Shown: positions 34,130 through 45,760 of the stretch, piece after piece | Layout: each line of letters begins with the position of its first letter | How positions within the stretch are numbered: the first letter of the stretch is position 1 | NCBI GenBank assembly: GCA_015499995.1 | Contig: JADNRV010000061.1 | Coordinates: 1-64,000 of the forward strand | DNA: 64,000 nt | Origin: Flammula alnicola | Lineage: Eukaryota; Basidiomycota; Agaricomycetes; Agaricales; Strophariaceae | Reading direction: 5' to 3' | The notes under the pieces: model-generated | Databases searched by the model: none | Seen by the model: only the letters and a program-made list of their open reading frames with translations | What the model was told of the DNA's origin: nothing | Made by a program: the position numbers and the translations under genes

Positions 34130-35841
34130 TCCCACTCCTAGCATAACAGATCCAGATCCCAACCACCCAACATATTTAAATAAGTAGGACATCCAACCCA
34201 CAAATCCAACTCGGCATCCCAAAAACGCAGAAATCAACACCCCATCCATCCACGCACGCAGGGGTTGTGGCCTGTGTAAGAGGATAGCTTGGAGACGGGT
34301 TGTAGTACAGTTAACCAAGACCACGCCTCATAGCTTGGGCTGCGAGCGTGAAGACTTGAAGGTCTAAGCTTCCTTCCAGTCAGGAATACCAGCAGAGTCG
34401 GTGACCACGTCTCCAAGTCTCTCCTCAAATCTACGAACACTGCGTGCGTGGGTTGGATGGTCGCTTGTTTCTGCAAGAAGGACGATCATGCAGAAGAAAA
34501 AAAGGGGGGGAAAGACGTCAAAGACATTCCAGTGGCGCTCCACGCTTCACGCAAGAATGGAGTAGAGCCGCAACCACCCCGATTAAATGATAACAGTTAG
34601 CCAAGTCGCACGAAGAACAAACAGGTCGTGCGCTCGAGAGGACCTTCAAGTCCAAGTCCAACTGTGTACATGATAAGATGTGCAGCTCTCTCGGGCACCG
34701 TGCGTCCGTGCATGTGCGTATATGCACGTCTGCCTGGAAGTGGGAAGGAGCGTGAAAAGAGAGATCGACTTCAAAGCCATCTTCCAGCGCTCTGGATGGA
34801 AATGAACACTTCGGTCTGAGAAGACGCGGAGAAAAAGCGACTCCGAGACCCCAAAGCATTCACCGACCCAGGATAAAGCGATAGCACGGAACCATACGAC
34901 GGGAACCGTACGACGCGTACCCAAACCGACCTAAGCGCCATAGAGGGTAATTCACCACCGAGCGACATTTTTCCCGCGTAGACCAGAACAGCTCCTGAGC
35001 TCCACGTTACCTTAGGAATAATGAGAAATTCACCGCGCAGTGCCACGATGACAAGTTAAGAGAGAATTGTCGAGGTGCGTCCAAGGAAAGAGCAACATTC
35101 GCTCAGAAAATGCCGCTGATGGCGATGACGTCGTAATCCCGCCTTTCCTGGACGAGGACGCGTGATAATGAGCCGAGAGAAATGCGCTGGACATGGTTTT
35201 CTATATGTGCAACAAGAAGAACGAGCCTGTAGAGGGTAGAATAGAAAAGGAGGATGACACACCAAGTGGACATGAGCAGCGCGGGCGTCGTACATGAAAT
35301 CAGGGGATAGGCCTGGACGAGTAGTATGCCATGATCATGACTGTAGAGTGTAGCTGATGCAAGACATCACGCATTCATGGGCAAGATGACAACGAGACGG
35401 TGAGGCGGAGGGGTTTATGGCAAGAGACGAGTAAGAATACACTGCGAGGAGACGATGCATACCTCACCGAGTGACTGAATTCCCACGCTCGAAGCACAGC
35501 ACGACGACCATGCCTGCTGAACGTTGAACGTATGTAAGTGCTGCAAAATCACGAGCGGGATGATAACGACACAAAGGAGCGGGCGATTTTATAACAGTTA
35601 AGAAGGGGGGTCAGTATCGCGAGGGGAGTATGAGTGTGAGACGGCGCACTGACTGGAAAGAGAGACAGGGAAGCGTGATGCAGAGCCAAAGGACAAGCCA
35701 ACGTGGGCGTGGTGGAACGACTGCAGAGTGTCGGTGCTGCAGGATCTCATGCATCATGGGTAGCGTGATAACGAGATGGTGTAGGGTGTGGGAGAAGAGC
35801 TGGCAAGAGGAAAGGGAGAAGTACAAATAAGAGACCAGGAA
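34130..35841. repeat. Dispersed repeat R2, copy at 34-36 kb
   Basis: Shares its first ~280 bases with 27840-28110 and further blocks with 28.3-29.0 kb (landmarks 'gatgtgcagctctc' near 34678, 'acaccaagtgg' near 35260). The part from ~35340 appears to be a second, degenerate unit with 'gcatcatgggtagcgtgataacgaga' echoing 'gcattcatgggcaagatgacaacgaga' (35370 and 35750). Purine-rich. No gene. Confidence 0.6.
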
Positions 35842-36248
35842 TGATCTCAGAAAGAATGCCATTGTAGCATTTTTATCGTGTAGGTCAGCACAGCCTACCC
35901 TACATGCTGCATCACAATGACATCGGGAAAACGATGAATCATTCAGTGTCTCTGTCGGAGAAGTTTAATGCATAGGTGGATCATATAAAACACAACTAGA
36001 AGTCTGTCCGACCATCGTACATACAGTACACAATATACTATACATAAAACGAGGGATAAGTTCATGAAGAGATAAGTATTGAGCGAGAAGAGTCAATCAG
36101 TATACAATCTAGTTAGAGACCATAGACGAAACTTGATCCTTGGCGAATAAATTGTACCTCCGCCTCCTCTTCTATATATATTGCTGCAATATCTGTACTC
36201 AGAAGGTTAGAAGTGAAGGTAAAATAGTATTTGAATTGACTTTACCGT

Positions 36249-36782
36249 TTAGTAAGCCTGGTACTGAGCGAGGGCAGTGTAGTTCTTTGCCATGTACAAA
36301 TCGGCAATGTTCTGCGCAGCGTTCTTGCCAGCGGGGACCGCGATCGTCTTCGTCTCACCAGATGCGTCTTCATACTTGAAGTACGCGGGGGTGGAGCAGT
36401 TGGCCTTCGCAGTCGATCTGGCTGCAACGACGCCACGACGGCCTTGTGGGGAATGGAACCAGTTCATGGTGCTCGCTCTGGATCCTCCACCGTTCCAGCA
36501 CTTGGTTCCGGGACCGAACACGGAGAAGAGGAAGCTGGTGCAGGCGCCATCGGTGTATCCCTGGCCCTGAGAGCCGGAGGGCAAGTTGTCGAACTGGACG
36601 GAATATCCGAACCCAGTAGGGAGGGTGCAGCATATGGCACCGCCATCAGTGCAGCCGAAGGCAGACCCGCTGCATGAGGTGGTGTCGGCGTACCCCTCGT
36701 AGGTGACGGACTGAGCGAGGACAGGTGCTGCGAGGAGAGCCGCAGAGACTGCAGAGAGCATGATGGCAAATTTAATCTGCAT
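36249..36782 (-). CDS. Secreted seven-cysteine protein, copy B
   Basis: Intronless 177 residues, same architecture as the copies at 21344 and 46655: signal peptide (MQIKFAIMLSAVSAALLAAP), then TTSCSGS, FGCTDGG, ICCTLP, GACTS, TKCWNG and ANCSTP, the MNWFHSPQGRR block and tail. Residues differ at scattered positions from copy C and more from copy A, all without breaking the frame, so the protein appears to be kept under selection. The promoter box TATTTAAG is conserved at 36891-36898, but a transposon sits ~200 bases further upstream. Function unknown. Confidence 0.85.
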   Translation of the reverse strand: MQIKFAIMLSAVSAALLAAPVLAQSVTYEGYADTTSCSGSAFGCTDGGAICCTLPTGFGYSVQFDNLPSGSQGQGYTDGACTSFLFSVFGPGTKCWNGGGSRASTMNWFHSPQGRRGVVAARSTAKANCSTPAYFKYEDASGETKTIAVPAGKNAAQNIADLYMAKNYTALAQYQAY

Positions 36783-36890
36783 GTTGGTTAAATGCAAAGA
36801 GGTTGAGTAGAGAGCTGGTAAGCTGAAGTGTTGTTTAAGGTGGATGTGCGTTGACTCGATGTCTGCCTTTCCAACGTGATTTCCTCGTCT

Positions 36891-36898
36891 CTTAAATA
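36891..36898 (-). promoter_or_regulatory. TATA-like box of secreted protein B
   Basis: TATTTAAG on the minus strand, in the same context as in copies A and C. Confidence 0.55.
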
Positions 36899-36989
36899 CC
36901 TTTTCGTTGTGCTATAGTAAATTTATTGAACACTTGAGCTTTCCTACTACAGACATATGCTAAAAATATAACAACGATCTAAACATAAC

Positions 36990-37646
36990 GAGGGCATCCA
37001 TATATTGGAAACACCGGCGGTGATCGACGCCATCAAACACCGGCGGCAAATACCGCATCACGTGTCCCCGCCCAGGATGCGTGAGCTCGCCGTTGCAAAC
37101 GATGACCGGTAGATATATTGTAGCAGAGATAGAGGTACTACACCAGCAGATGCATTTTGGTAATTGGGATGTTTATTTTACATCAAATGAAACTGGAAAA
37201 TTATAATACAATCTCAATTGTGATTTTTGGTGGTAGCATTATGTTAATAACATAGCAAGGTAGTTTTTTAATATGGCGGGGAAGTTTAAGAAGTGAGCTG
37301 AGCATTTGAAGGCCCGAGCGATGGCTTGGGTAGTATCACAGTCCATTGTTGGTTTTATGCCCTCAAAGCATACCAAAAAATGATATTGGCACTGAAGCTA
37401 CATTACTACATTGGAGCGGCAACTTTTCTACACGGCGAGAACAATTAAAGCCCCCCGCTGAATGTCCAAACCTACAAGCGCTGCACGGGCAGGGCGAGGC
37501 GGGCGGCTGACGGAACGGGGCGACGCCAAATTGGACATCTGCCGATCTGCCGACGAGGCTTAGGGAAGGCTTGGTCATCTTCGGGGGTTGCCGCCATCTA
37601 CACCGCCGGTGAACGACGCCGGTGTTTCCAAATCCCAGATTCTTAC
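36990..37646. mobile_element. 657-bp hAT-like non-autonomous element
   Basis: Flanked by an exact 8-bp duplication 'aacataac' (36982-36989 and 37647-37654). Copies A and C have a single uninterrupted 'aaacataacttgcc' at the homologous place, which defines the insertion to the base. Ends are imperfect inverted repeats that align at the same offset; positions 16-30 from each end are identical (TTGGAAACACCGGCG). No transposase inside. Confidence 0.9.
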
Positions 37647-38650
37647 AACATAACTTGCCGTTTGATTATTTCTGATATTGCTGAGCCTCTCGCAAGGTTT
37701 TGAATTTTCCGTGGCCACCGGTAAGATAGCGACAAGATATCTGGTTACGATTCCATCCGATCTTCTCCAGAGCCTCCCTATGAAAGTCCTCCAGAGCTGA
37801 TGTACTGCGGAAGACTTGCGTTTGAGGACCCAAGGAACGTATTTCCAACGTATTTCTTTCCGCCGCTCCATTGAACAACACCCTTGATGAAACCCATACT
37901 ATGCATACATGCCATCATGTCCTTATAACACCTAAACCATCTTTCAGACGACCTCTGGCCAAGATATTGTCTGTCATTAAAAATATCTCATGCCTCGCAT
38001 CATGCATGACAGTAAGTTTAAACTTGACATTATATATTTTCGGCACGGAACGTGAGTCGTAAAGAGTCCCCAAACCCCTTTGAGGCTTTCTTTAGCTGCA
38101 ACTTAATCATAATGTCCATAGGCACGGTGTGCTATACAGGTAATCGCAACTTTCACTAATTCTGTTAACCTGCTGTGCATGAAAACTGCATAGCGAGTAG
38201 CGGCGTTCTCTAACCGTTAATTTGTGTCAGCTTTCCGGCCAGTGTTCTTTCTCGATTCAATACACTGATATCAACTGTCCCGTGCCTCGGGCTTGAGGCT
38301 CAAGAGCCAGATCTAAATGCTGCAACGACTCGAATGCGGGCGAAATCTTGAACAATCAGCATACGAATGAATGTACTAATTCCAGCTTCCTACTAGCATA
38401 TCTAGGAGTCGGAGGGGCATCTGAATTGAACCTAAGCAGAGGAATTCTACTCAGCACAGTTCGTATGACGCGGATTGTACGAGGCAAGCTCATAAAAGCA
38501 GATGGCAGCACCCCGATTGTCTCGATTATAAACGCTGTGCCAACGACATTGATTCCACCTGCAAAAGGTGAGGATTTTAGTCTGACAAGAGGAACGTAAG
38601 AATCAAAATGAACATAAACAGACTCGCATGTCCCGATAGATGTGAAATTG

Positions 38651-39515
38651 AGATATCGACATCGGTGAACGTCGGTTCTCCATAAAACATGATGAAAAAA
38701 ATATAAAAAACCGAATCCAGAATGCACCAAAAGTTCAGGGACGAGGACACGGGTCAAGGAATTGGAGAACGCCACACCACATCATGGCAGAAAACGCTGA
38801 GCGACTGATGAAAGCAAGATACCGAGAGATCCATGCAGAGTCAACATGCCTCTGCCGAACGTAAAATGGGCTCTGGAGGAAAAACCAGGACAAAGCGGGT
38901 TATGCATCGATTCGTAACGTCGTTGCTGGTCACCTCTTGTCCTCAAGATGAAGTTCATCGCCAGAGCCTCTTACGCAAGCAGGGAAGACATCCGCCATGC
39001 GACCTATGTAGGACAGAAGTAGAAAGAAGAGGGAATAGCAATAGGGCCCCACGGAAGTAGCGATGTTAGAAAAAGAGATAGATCTATCGTATCAGAATCT
39101 TGGAGGGGAAAAGATGTCCTCACTGCGACGTCCTGATGTCAGTTCAAAACGGTATCCACAATCTGACATATCTGCGAGACGACGCGACCGAGACAAGTGG
39201 GAAAGCACCGTAGCGGAGGCAACTCACGTAGGACATGATCATGGGCGCTTCAGCAATTCTAGGTGCTTCTGCGTATAAAGGTTAAAGACCTGCATCGCGT
39301 GCCAGGGTAAGCCTAATGCATATAATCGATGTCTATGACACAGACGTACTCACCACTACCAAGGCCCATCCGCACATTCAGCATTGTTTCTTCCAAGCGT
39401 TCTGGGGATTTGAGTAGCAGGCCGCATCCAAGAATGGTGGGATGTTGAGGGTGAGAATGAACAAAGATTAGGGTTTGTACGTTCCGGGCCGGTGTTCCCG
39501 CAATGACGTCGTTTT
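38651..39515. repeat. Dispersed repeat R1, copy d
   Basis: Resembles copy a more than b and c: 'aaaacgctgagcgactgatg' near 38790, 'tcacctcttgtcctcaagatg' near 38929, and the terminal 'ttccgggccggtgttcccgcaatgacgtc' near 39480 against 1026-1055. Non-coding. Confidence 0.65.
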
Positions 39516-40405
39516 TTTGCTTTCTCCGAGTTCACTTACGCTCTTCCAGACCAATTGAAGGGGAGAGACAATATTCATTTTCAAATTAACGGAAAGCAAG
39601 GACGCTTGCAAAATGTACTACATTTAGTTTGAGAACAGAGCGATGATCGAACAGGAGAATCAGGCAAGGCTCTCGAGTGACCTTTTTAAATGTCGTGAAA
39701 CTCGGAGTGTTTTTGTCAGCGGACCGCGAGAGCCCTCTCTCTCAAATGATGTCAATGCGCAGTGTCGCTGCTATCTTTAAACCACGGCTCGAACCACAAA
39801 AATATTATTAGCACATTGACGGTCCGTTGGCAACAAGTCGCCGACATAGTCATGCCATTCACATCGGGCTCTTGAACCCCAAGAACGTCATGCCATCTGA
39901 GGGTGCCTGGTATACTTGACATCCGGTGTACATGTTGATTATAGATTTGGACCGGAAAATTGGCCGGATTATGCGCAGCAATATGTATGCCGGCGGAGGT
40001 GGACGAGCACATTGGTACGTACCGACTAGGTCATTGTGCTTACTGTATCTTGAACACAAAGATTGCCTCAGCCAGCGATTTGGAAAAGTGTGCCATAACT
40101 CCCGTTCCGTCCCGAATATCTAGATATGTTTAAGCATTTCGCTTTTCTGACGAGTCTACTTAGTATTTGAAAGATCAAGTTGATTTGATCGGATTGGTGA
40201 AATCTGGAACTTCAACTTCAAGGACGCCGTCACGCGACATTTTCTGATCACGTGACCATTAGCCAGCGAGAATCGCCGAACGTCCGAGACTTTTCCAGGT
40301 TTTCCTACAAGTTTCTCATCGTCTCGAGCTCTATCCCATTCATCGCCCGTTAGCCGACCATCCTGCTTTTATTCAGCAAGGCATATTTTGCTCGTATAAT
40401 TTAGT
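39516..40405. other. Intergenic, no gene seen
   Basis: Short blocks ('atgatgtcaatgcgcagtg' near 39745 and 'tcgggctcttga' near 39867) recur at 44.65 and 44.87 kb, suggesting an old duplicate of the distal part of segment C. CT-rich DNA precedes the F-box gene at 40406. Confidence 0.4.
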
Positions 40406-41881
40406 ATGTTTTCCACAACATTCACATGTAGAAGGGAACCTCAAGACGCCGTATTCAGCGAATCGGATTTTATTGTCAGGATGACTCTCCGCACTGTGAC
40501 ATTAAGCCCTGCGGAGAACCTCCCTCACGAACTCCTGGGGGAGATCTTCGTAATGTGTCTGCCGCAATACCCTATGGATCACATACAGCCAGACGTCGCT
40601 GTCGCCCCAATGCTCCTCTGCCAGGTGTGTTCGACATGGCGAACTGTGGCTCTCACTACTGCGAAGCTCTGGGCACATCTCCACCACGTCTTCTTCATCG
40701 CCGCATCGGAGACAACTTTAATCGACAGATTGCGAAAAGGGGTCCGTATTCGGGATCTGGAGTTCCTAACGTGGTGGCAAGGGAATATAGGATCGATGGC
40801 CCCTTCCATTCGTCTAGAGATAACGACTTTGCCTTCTTGGACCCAGCTATCAAACCGGGGCCAGATGCAAACCCGCGAAATAGGCGATTTATTCACCAAA
40901 CTTTTCGCCTCTGCACGATACCTTCATGTCGAGGGCTACTACAAATGCCTCCTCCAAGATTTGCTTGGAACCGACGATCACTTAACATGCTCGAATGTCG
41001 ATACTCTCATCATGGATGGGACATACAATACGGACGTCGACAACCCATATCACCGGATCTTGGATGGTATAGGCGCTGTAGTCCTGGTACCATCTTCGAA
41101 GACTGCCCTTCGTAGATTGTTCGTGGAAAGGAAAAGGATCAAGATCCTCGATGTGAAGTCCATCACAGTTTGGTCATACCTGACACACGTGTACATGGCC
41201 GACGTACATCTCGATTTTTCAACATGGTTTTCACTCATCAGAGAAAGCACAAATCTCCGAGTGGGCCAATTCTTCTTCTTCTTCGAACGGAAGGGCAGTC
41301 GCACGCCCCCGGAATTCACCAGTCTTCCCCAACTGCGTCAGCTCACCGTAATGTATGAGTCTGACCATGGAGAAGTTATCACCGCAACTTCGTTATTCGA
41401 CAATCTTCGCCTCCCATGCCTGACTGCTTTACGGCTAAATCCACACAACCCACTGTCAGTTTTAGAACTTCACCAAATGCTACGATCTACCCCTGCTCTA
41501 GAAGAGCTTCACTTGTCGTGTTCTTTCCCGTGGGATCAAACAACGATGACCAACCAGTTTCCTGGCCCTCTTGATGACGTCGAACCCTTATCAAAATATG
41601 TCCCCAATCTCCAATATCTCCTCCTTGAACCGATTAGTAGACTGCATGCGCATTCCATCTCGGTTCCTGACTTCGTCACTGGCGCCTTGTCCAGTAACTG
41701 GCTCCAGCTTTCCAGCCCGATGAATACAATCTGCAAACTTGAATTTTGCATAACTACGAATGCAGCGCGGTCACTAGATCGCGAATTGGGCTTGATCATC
41801 GACACATTCAGAGTGCGTGTTCCGGGTGTCCGCATAACTCTATGCGGCGAATCAGGCAGACGGGACATTTGGGCGATGTGA
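40406..41881 (+). CDS. F-box protein, intronless, 491 residues
   Basis: Single open frame. The F-box lies at about residues 35-80 (LPHELLGEIFVMCLP, then MLLCQVCSTWRTVALTTAKL and WAHL), the classic basidiomycete form with an insert between the halves. The remainder is leucine-rich with repeated LxxLxL segments (LPQLRQLTVMYES, LPCLTALRLNPH, TPALEELHLSCSF, VPNLQYLLLEPI). Probably a substrate receptor of an SCF-type ubiquitin ligase. Translation could instead start at the in-frame ATG at 40481 (MTLRTVTLSP), which is nearer the F-box. It is unrelated in detail to the five-member family at 1.7-27.3 kb. Confidence 0.85.
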   Translation: MFSTTFTCRREPQDAVFSESDFIVRMTLRTVTLSPAENLPHELLGEIFVMCLPQYPMDHIQPDVAVAPMLLCQVCSTWRTVALTTAKLWAHLHHVFFIAASETTLIDRLRKGVRIRDLEFLTWWQGNIGSMAPSIRLEITTLPSWTQLSNRGQMQTREIGDLFTKLFASARYLHVEGYYKCLLQDLLGTDDHLTCSNVDTLIMDGTYNTDVDNPYHRILDGIGAVVLVPSSKTALRRLFVERKRIKILDVKSITVWSYLTHVYMADVHLDFSTWFSLIRESTNLRVGQFFFFFERKGSRTPPEFTSLPQLRQLTVMYESDHGEVITATSLFDNLRLPCLTALRLNPHNPLSVLELHQMLRSTPALEELHLSCSFPWDQTTMTNQFPGPLDDVEPLSKYVPNLQYLLLEPISRLHAHSISVPDFVTGALSSNWLQLSSPMNTICKLEFCITTNAARSLDRELGLIIDTFRVRVPGVRITLCGESGRRDIWAM

Positions 41882-42235
41882 TTATCAGGCGATCGCTTGC
41901 CCGACTTAGAGAGTTGTTTCGAAGACTCGAAGTTTGTTCAGAAGGTGTCATTTTGACGTATCCTACTAGTATATAGCTACGATCGATTGTACTCTGCGTT
42001 TTTATATGAGTAATATATAGGAGTACACTTGATCTGATGTCACCGATGCGTGTGGTCATAGACGCAGACCAGAAGCACACAGTAAACGACATCCGTACGT
42101 TGTGGTATAGCATTAGTCGCAAACTCTTGATACGGACCGCATGACTGCATATTTAGACTGTCTCTGTAGTCGACACCCGTCATCAGCTTGATAACGGACC
42201 ATGTGTGCACAAATACCTGGAGTAATCGAGTGCAG
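41882..42235. other. Intergenic, no gene seen
   Basis: Spacer between the F-box gene and the promoter of the peptidase gene. Confidence 0.4.
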
Positions 42236-42243
42236 TATAAAAT
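42236..42243 (+). promoter_or_regulatory. TATA box of the sedolisin gene
   Basis: TATAAAAT, 55 bases before the ATG at 42298. Confidence 0.6.
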
Positions 42244-42297
42244 GCTCTTGCTATTGCCAGTAGACCTTGTGAACCGTACAGGTTTTGTGCAATCGAC

Positions 42298-44257
42298 ATG
42301 CGTACTGGATTCCTTCTACTTGCAGAGCTCGTGACAGCAGTTGCAGGAAGCCCTGCGTTCCGCGACCTCCTTGTTCACGAACAGCGCGACTCTATTCCTA
42401 TTGGGTTCGTCAAGACTGCCGCCGCACCGGCCGACAAGGTGCTCAACCTCCGGATCGCGCTCACTCAGAACGACATGGTCGGGCTCGAGAAGGCCCTGTA
42501 TGCCGTTAGCACCCCGGGAAGCGCGTTGTACGGCCAGCATTTAACCAAGGAAGAGGTGTGTCACCATTCTCACGGGCGCTAAATTGAAAATACCACTTGC
42601 TGATAGGCTTACCCTATAGGTTGAAGCTTTTGTCGCCCCCGCGCCGGAATCCTTTACCCTGGTCCAGGAATGGCTTGCGGTCAATGATATCAACGCCAAA
42701 ACAATTTCACCCGCCGGTGATTGGCTGAAATTCTCTATTACGACTAGCAAAGCCAACACACTGCTCAATGCTGACTTCACCACATTCACCCACTCTCAAA
42801 CGGGAAAGCAACTCACGCGCACTCTTTCCTACTCTGTTCCTGCGGCGTTGAAAGGCCACGTCGATCTTGTTCACCCGACTATCACGTTAGTGCTTTGTCT
42901 TGATTTTGATTAATGAAAGTTAACCAAGAGGCCTAATTTATAGTTTCGATAACCCCTTCATTCATCTTCCAATCGTTTCAACTCCCAAGGATGTCGTGAC
43001 AGCTTCGAGCAAGTCCGAATCGATCATCGAAGGTCGCGTCGTCCCCGCCTCTTGCAGAACGATAGTCACCCCCTCTTGCCTCCAGGCGCTATATGGCATC
43101 CCGACCACCCGTGCCACACAAAGCTCTAATACACTTGGAGTCTCTGGGTTCATCGATCAATTCGCTAACCAGGCCGATTTGACGTTATTCCTCAAGTCCA
43201 AGCGTCCTGACCTCAACGGCACTGCAACTACATTCTCCCTCCAAACCCTCGACGGCGGCTCCAACCCCCAGAACCCCATCGAAGCCGGTATTGAAGCCAA
43301 CTTGGATATCCAATACACTGTTGGTTTGGCTTCAGGTGTCCCGACTACGTTCATCTCTGTAGGAAACAACTTCCAGGACGGTGTACTCGAAGGCTTCCTG
43401 GACATCATGAACTCCTTGCTCGCAGACACCAATCCCCCGCAGGTTCTCACCACTTCTTACGGCCAGAACGAGAACACCATTTCTCGCGCTCTTGCAAAGT
43501 ACGTCCACGCTTATCATTTTCATTGGCCCAAGGTTGACTTATCTCCCTTTCCCATAGCCAACTTTGCAATGCATATGCGCAACTCGGTGCTCGTGGAACT
43601 TCTATCCTCTTCGCTTCTGGGGATGGTGGTGTCGCTGGCTCTCAAACCACCCGTTGCACAACCTTTCTTCCGACGTTCCCGTCTGGATGCCCTTTTATGA
43701 CCTCAGTCGGTGCCACCACAGGTACTACAGAGACCGCGGCAACATTCTCGAGTGGCGGTTTCTCCAACGTCTTCGCTCAGCCGTCATACCAAGCTTCAGC
43801 GGTGTCATCCTACCTTGCTGCTCTGGGAAGCACCAACTCTGGAAAATTCAACAGAACCGGACGCGGGTTCCCCGACGTTTCTGCTCAGGGGGAGAATGTC
43901 GAGATCGTCGTTGACAAAATGGCTGGGATCGTAGCAGGGACGAGCTGCTCGAGCCCCATCTTCGCGAGCGTCATCTCCCTGTTGAACGATCGTCTCATTG
44001 CTGCGGGCAAGTCTCCCCTTGGATTCTTGAACCCATTCTTGTACTCCGTCGCTGGTGCTGCTGCGCTCAACGACATTACCACTGGTACGTTTCGTTTCAT
44101 GCCTGGGGTATAACACCGTAACTCATCGATATATTTATCAACAGGAAACAACCCGGGATGCAACACCAATGGTTTCCCGGCCAAGGCAGGGTGGGATCCC
44201 GTCACTGGTCTCGGCACACCCAACTTCGCGAAACTCCTGACGGCAGTGGGTTTATAA
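42298..44257 (+). CDS. Secreted tripeptidyl-peptidase of the sedolisin family (S53)
   Basis: Five exons (42298-42555, 42620-42885, 42944-43498, 43558-44084, 44145-44257) give 572 residues, the usual size for fungal secreted tripeptidyl-peptidases. A signal peptide (MRTGFLLLAELVTAVAG) precedes a pro-kumamolisin activation domain (about residues 30-180). The catalytic domain shows the sedolisin Glu/Asp pair in GIEANLDIQYT (Glu292, Asp296), the oxyanion Asp in ASGDGG (Asp382) and the nucleophile in AGTSCSSP (Ser489). The C-terminal GWDPVTGLGTPN is the conserved calcium-site region. All four introns are GT-AG, 58-64 nt, with phases that keep the frame. The enzyme should be activated by propeptide removal at acid pH and release tripeptides from protein N-termini outside the cell, in nutrition. 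Confidence 0.93.
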
Positions 44258-44499
44258 GAAGATAGATAAATTATTTACAATACCAGTTACTACCTACTGT
44301 GTGTACCTATGTACATTCTCCCATTCACTACTTTCCCTTGCAATTTATGCTTCAGGATACCTTGAGTCTGGTTCTAGTTTTCGTCTCGTCATGTGCATGT
44401 ATATTATACTCTCAGCAAACATATGAGACGGAGGCCGTTCAGATTCAAATTTCCGACTAGCAAGGACATACACCCAGACTTCGCTTCACAGATATTTTG
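44258..44499. other. Intergenic, no gene seen
   Basis: 3' flank of the sedolisin gene. Confidence 0.4.
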
Positions 44500-44886
44500 A
44501 GTCCGGTTGTGAGAGAGCGATGATCGCAAGAAAAAGGGAGAAGCATGGGAAGAGGGCTCTATTTGCGTGCACCTTGACATTTTTGAAACTTGACAAAATT
44601 CAGACCTTTAGGCCCTTCGCATTTGTTGCGGATCCTTTCTTTGAAATGATGTCATTGCGCAGCGTTTATAACCGAGACAATCAGGGTGCAGCCTCTTGCT
44701 TTTATGAGCTTGCCTCGTATATTCCGAGTCATACAAACTGTACTGATTAGAATTCCTCTGGTGAGGTTCAATTCAGACTCCCCTCCGACTTCTAGATGTG
44801 CTATGTAGTAGGAAATTGCCGATTGTTCAAGGAGTCGCCTTCGAGTCGTCGCGGCATTCAGATCGGGCTCTTGAGCCTCAAGGACG

Positions 44887-45760
44887 GGTGGTTAAGAAAG
44901 TTACTTGCGCAACTAACTTATTCCTGCGACAAGTTAGCTTGTGCTAACTTTTGGCAGGCAAGTTGATTTGTCACAAGTTACAAGCTAACTTGGCGCAGCG
45001 ATCATGCCCACAACAAGCTAACTTGGCACAGCTCGCTTGCGCAGTAAGTTGGCTTGGCCCACCGGCAGCCGGCTACATGTTGCTCCTGCCTGACTGCTGC
45101 TCTTGTTGCCGTCTGCGTACCTTACTTAACAAGTACCTTGTATTAAGTTAGTAGCTACTGCTATATAGACCGTAAATATACCAAATTACATATAAAGCTA
45201 GTATTTTTAAGTCACAAAGCTAACCAGGTAGCTGGTGCGTTCTTTAGAACTAACTTACAGCTTGAGCGTCTAACTAATGATCGAGGGATCAGCATCATAG
45301 CGCACTTGCCTTAAAAGGCTAATGATCGAGGGATCGGTGCGACTAATGGGCTTCTACATTTACATGTAACTATTGAGTCTCTATTAAACCGAATTTTGAC
45401 TAGATTAGATGAGGGTGTCTATAGATAACAATTTGACCCCCTCTTCTCCTCCACCTCAAAGCGCAGTACGGCATCTGAGGAGGATCAGATATACAAAACA
45501 TTCATACATATGTTTCAATGCACCTGCTAGTATATAAATATCTGCTTGCATCTCCCGATATCCATAGGAAACGATATAACTCATTGGTACCTACGGCGCT
45601 GGGCCATTTACAGTGTAAGAGCGCCTAGCGTGACAAGTTGCAAGTTAGATTGTCGTCAGCGTGGGAATAAGTTGAATATTCATCCCCTGCACCGGCATCT
45701 CGGCCACTGCAGGCCGCAAGTTAGCAAGTTGACCCGAAAAAGTAACTTTATTGACAGTCT
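44887..45760. mobile_element. ~870-bp inverted-repeat element
   Basis: Flanked by 'ctcaaggacg' on both sides (44877-44886 and 45759-45768; an 8-bp duplication inside this is likely). Copy B has no insert at the homologous place. Subterminal inverted repeat AAAGTTACTT on both sides, and many AAGTTAGC / GCTAACTT repeats inside (44930-45060 and 45630-45730). No coding capacity. The exact ends are uncertain by a few bases. Confidence 0.7.

Larger units (their letters stand above)
35842..38650 (-). repeat. Segmental duplication copy B (inverted)
   Basis: Reverse-complement homologue of 44.5-47.6 kb and of 19.4-22.2 kb. It carries the secreted-protein gene, its 5' flank with a protein-like relic (SCRYLTGGHGKFKTLREAQQ near 37690), and a distal part (38060-38650) also found in copy C but absent from copy A. 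A 657-bp element interrupts it. Confidence 0.85.

Noticed and set aside
42285..42544. Alternative frames over the start of the sedolisin gene
   Set aside because: Shadow frames of a well-supported exon with a signal peptide.
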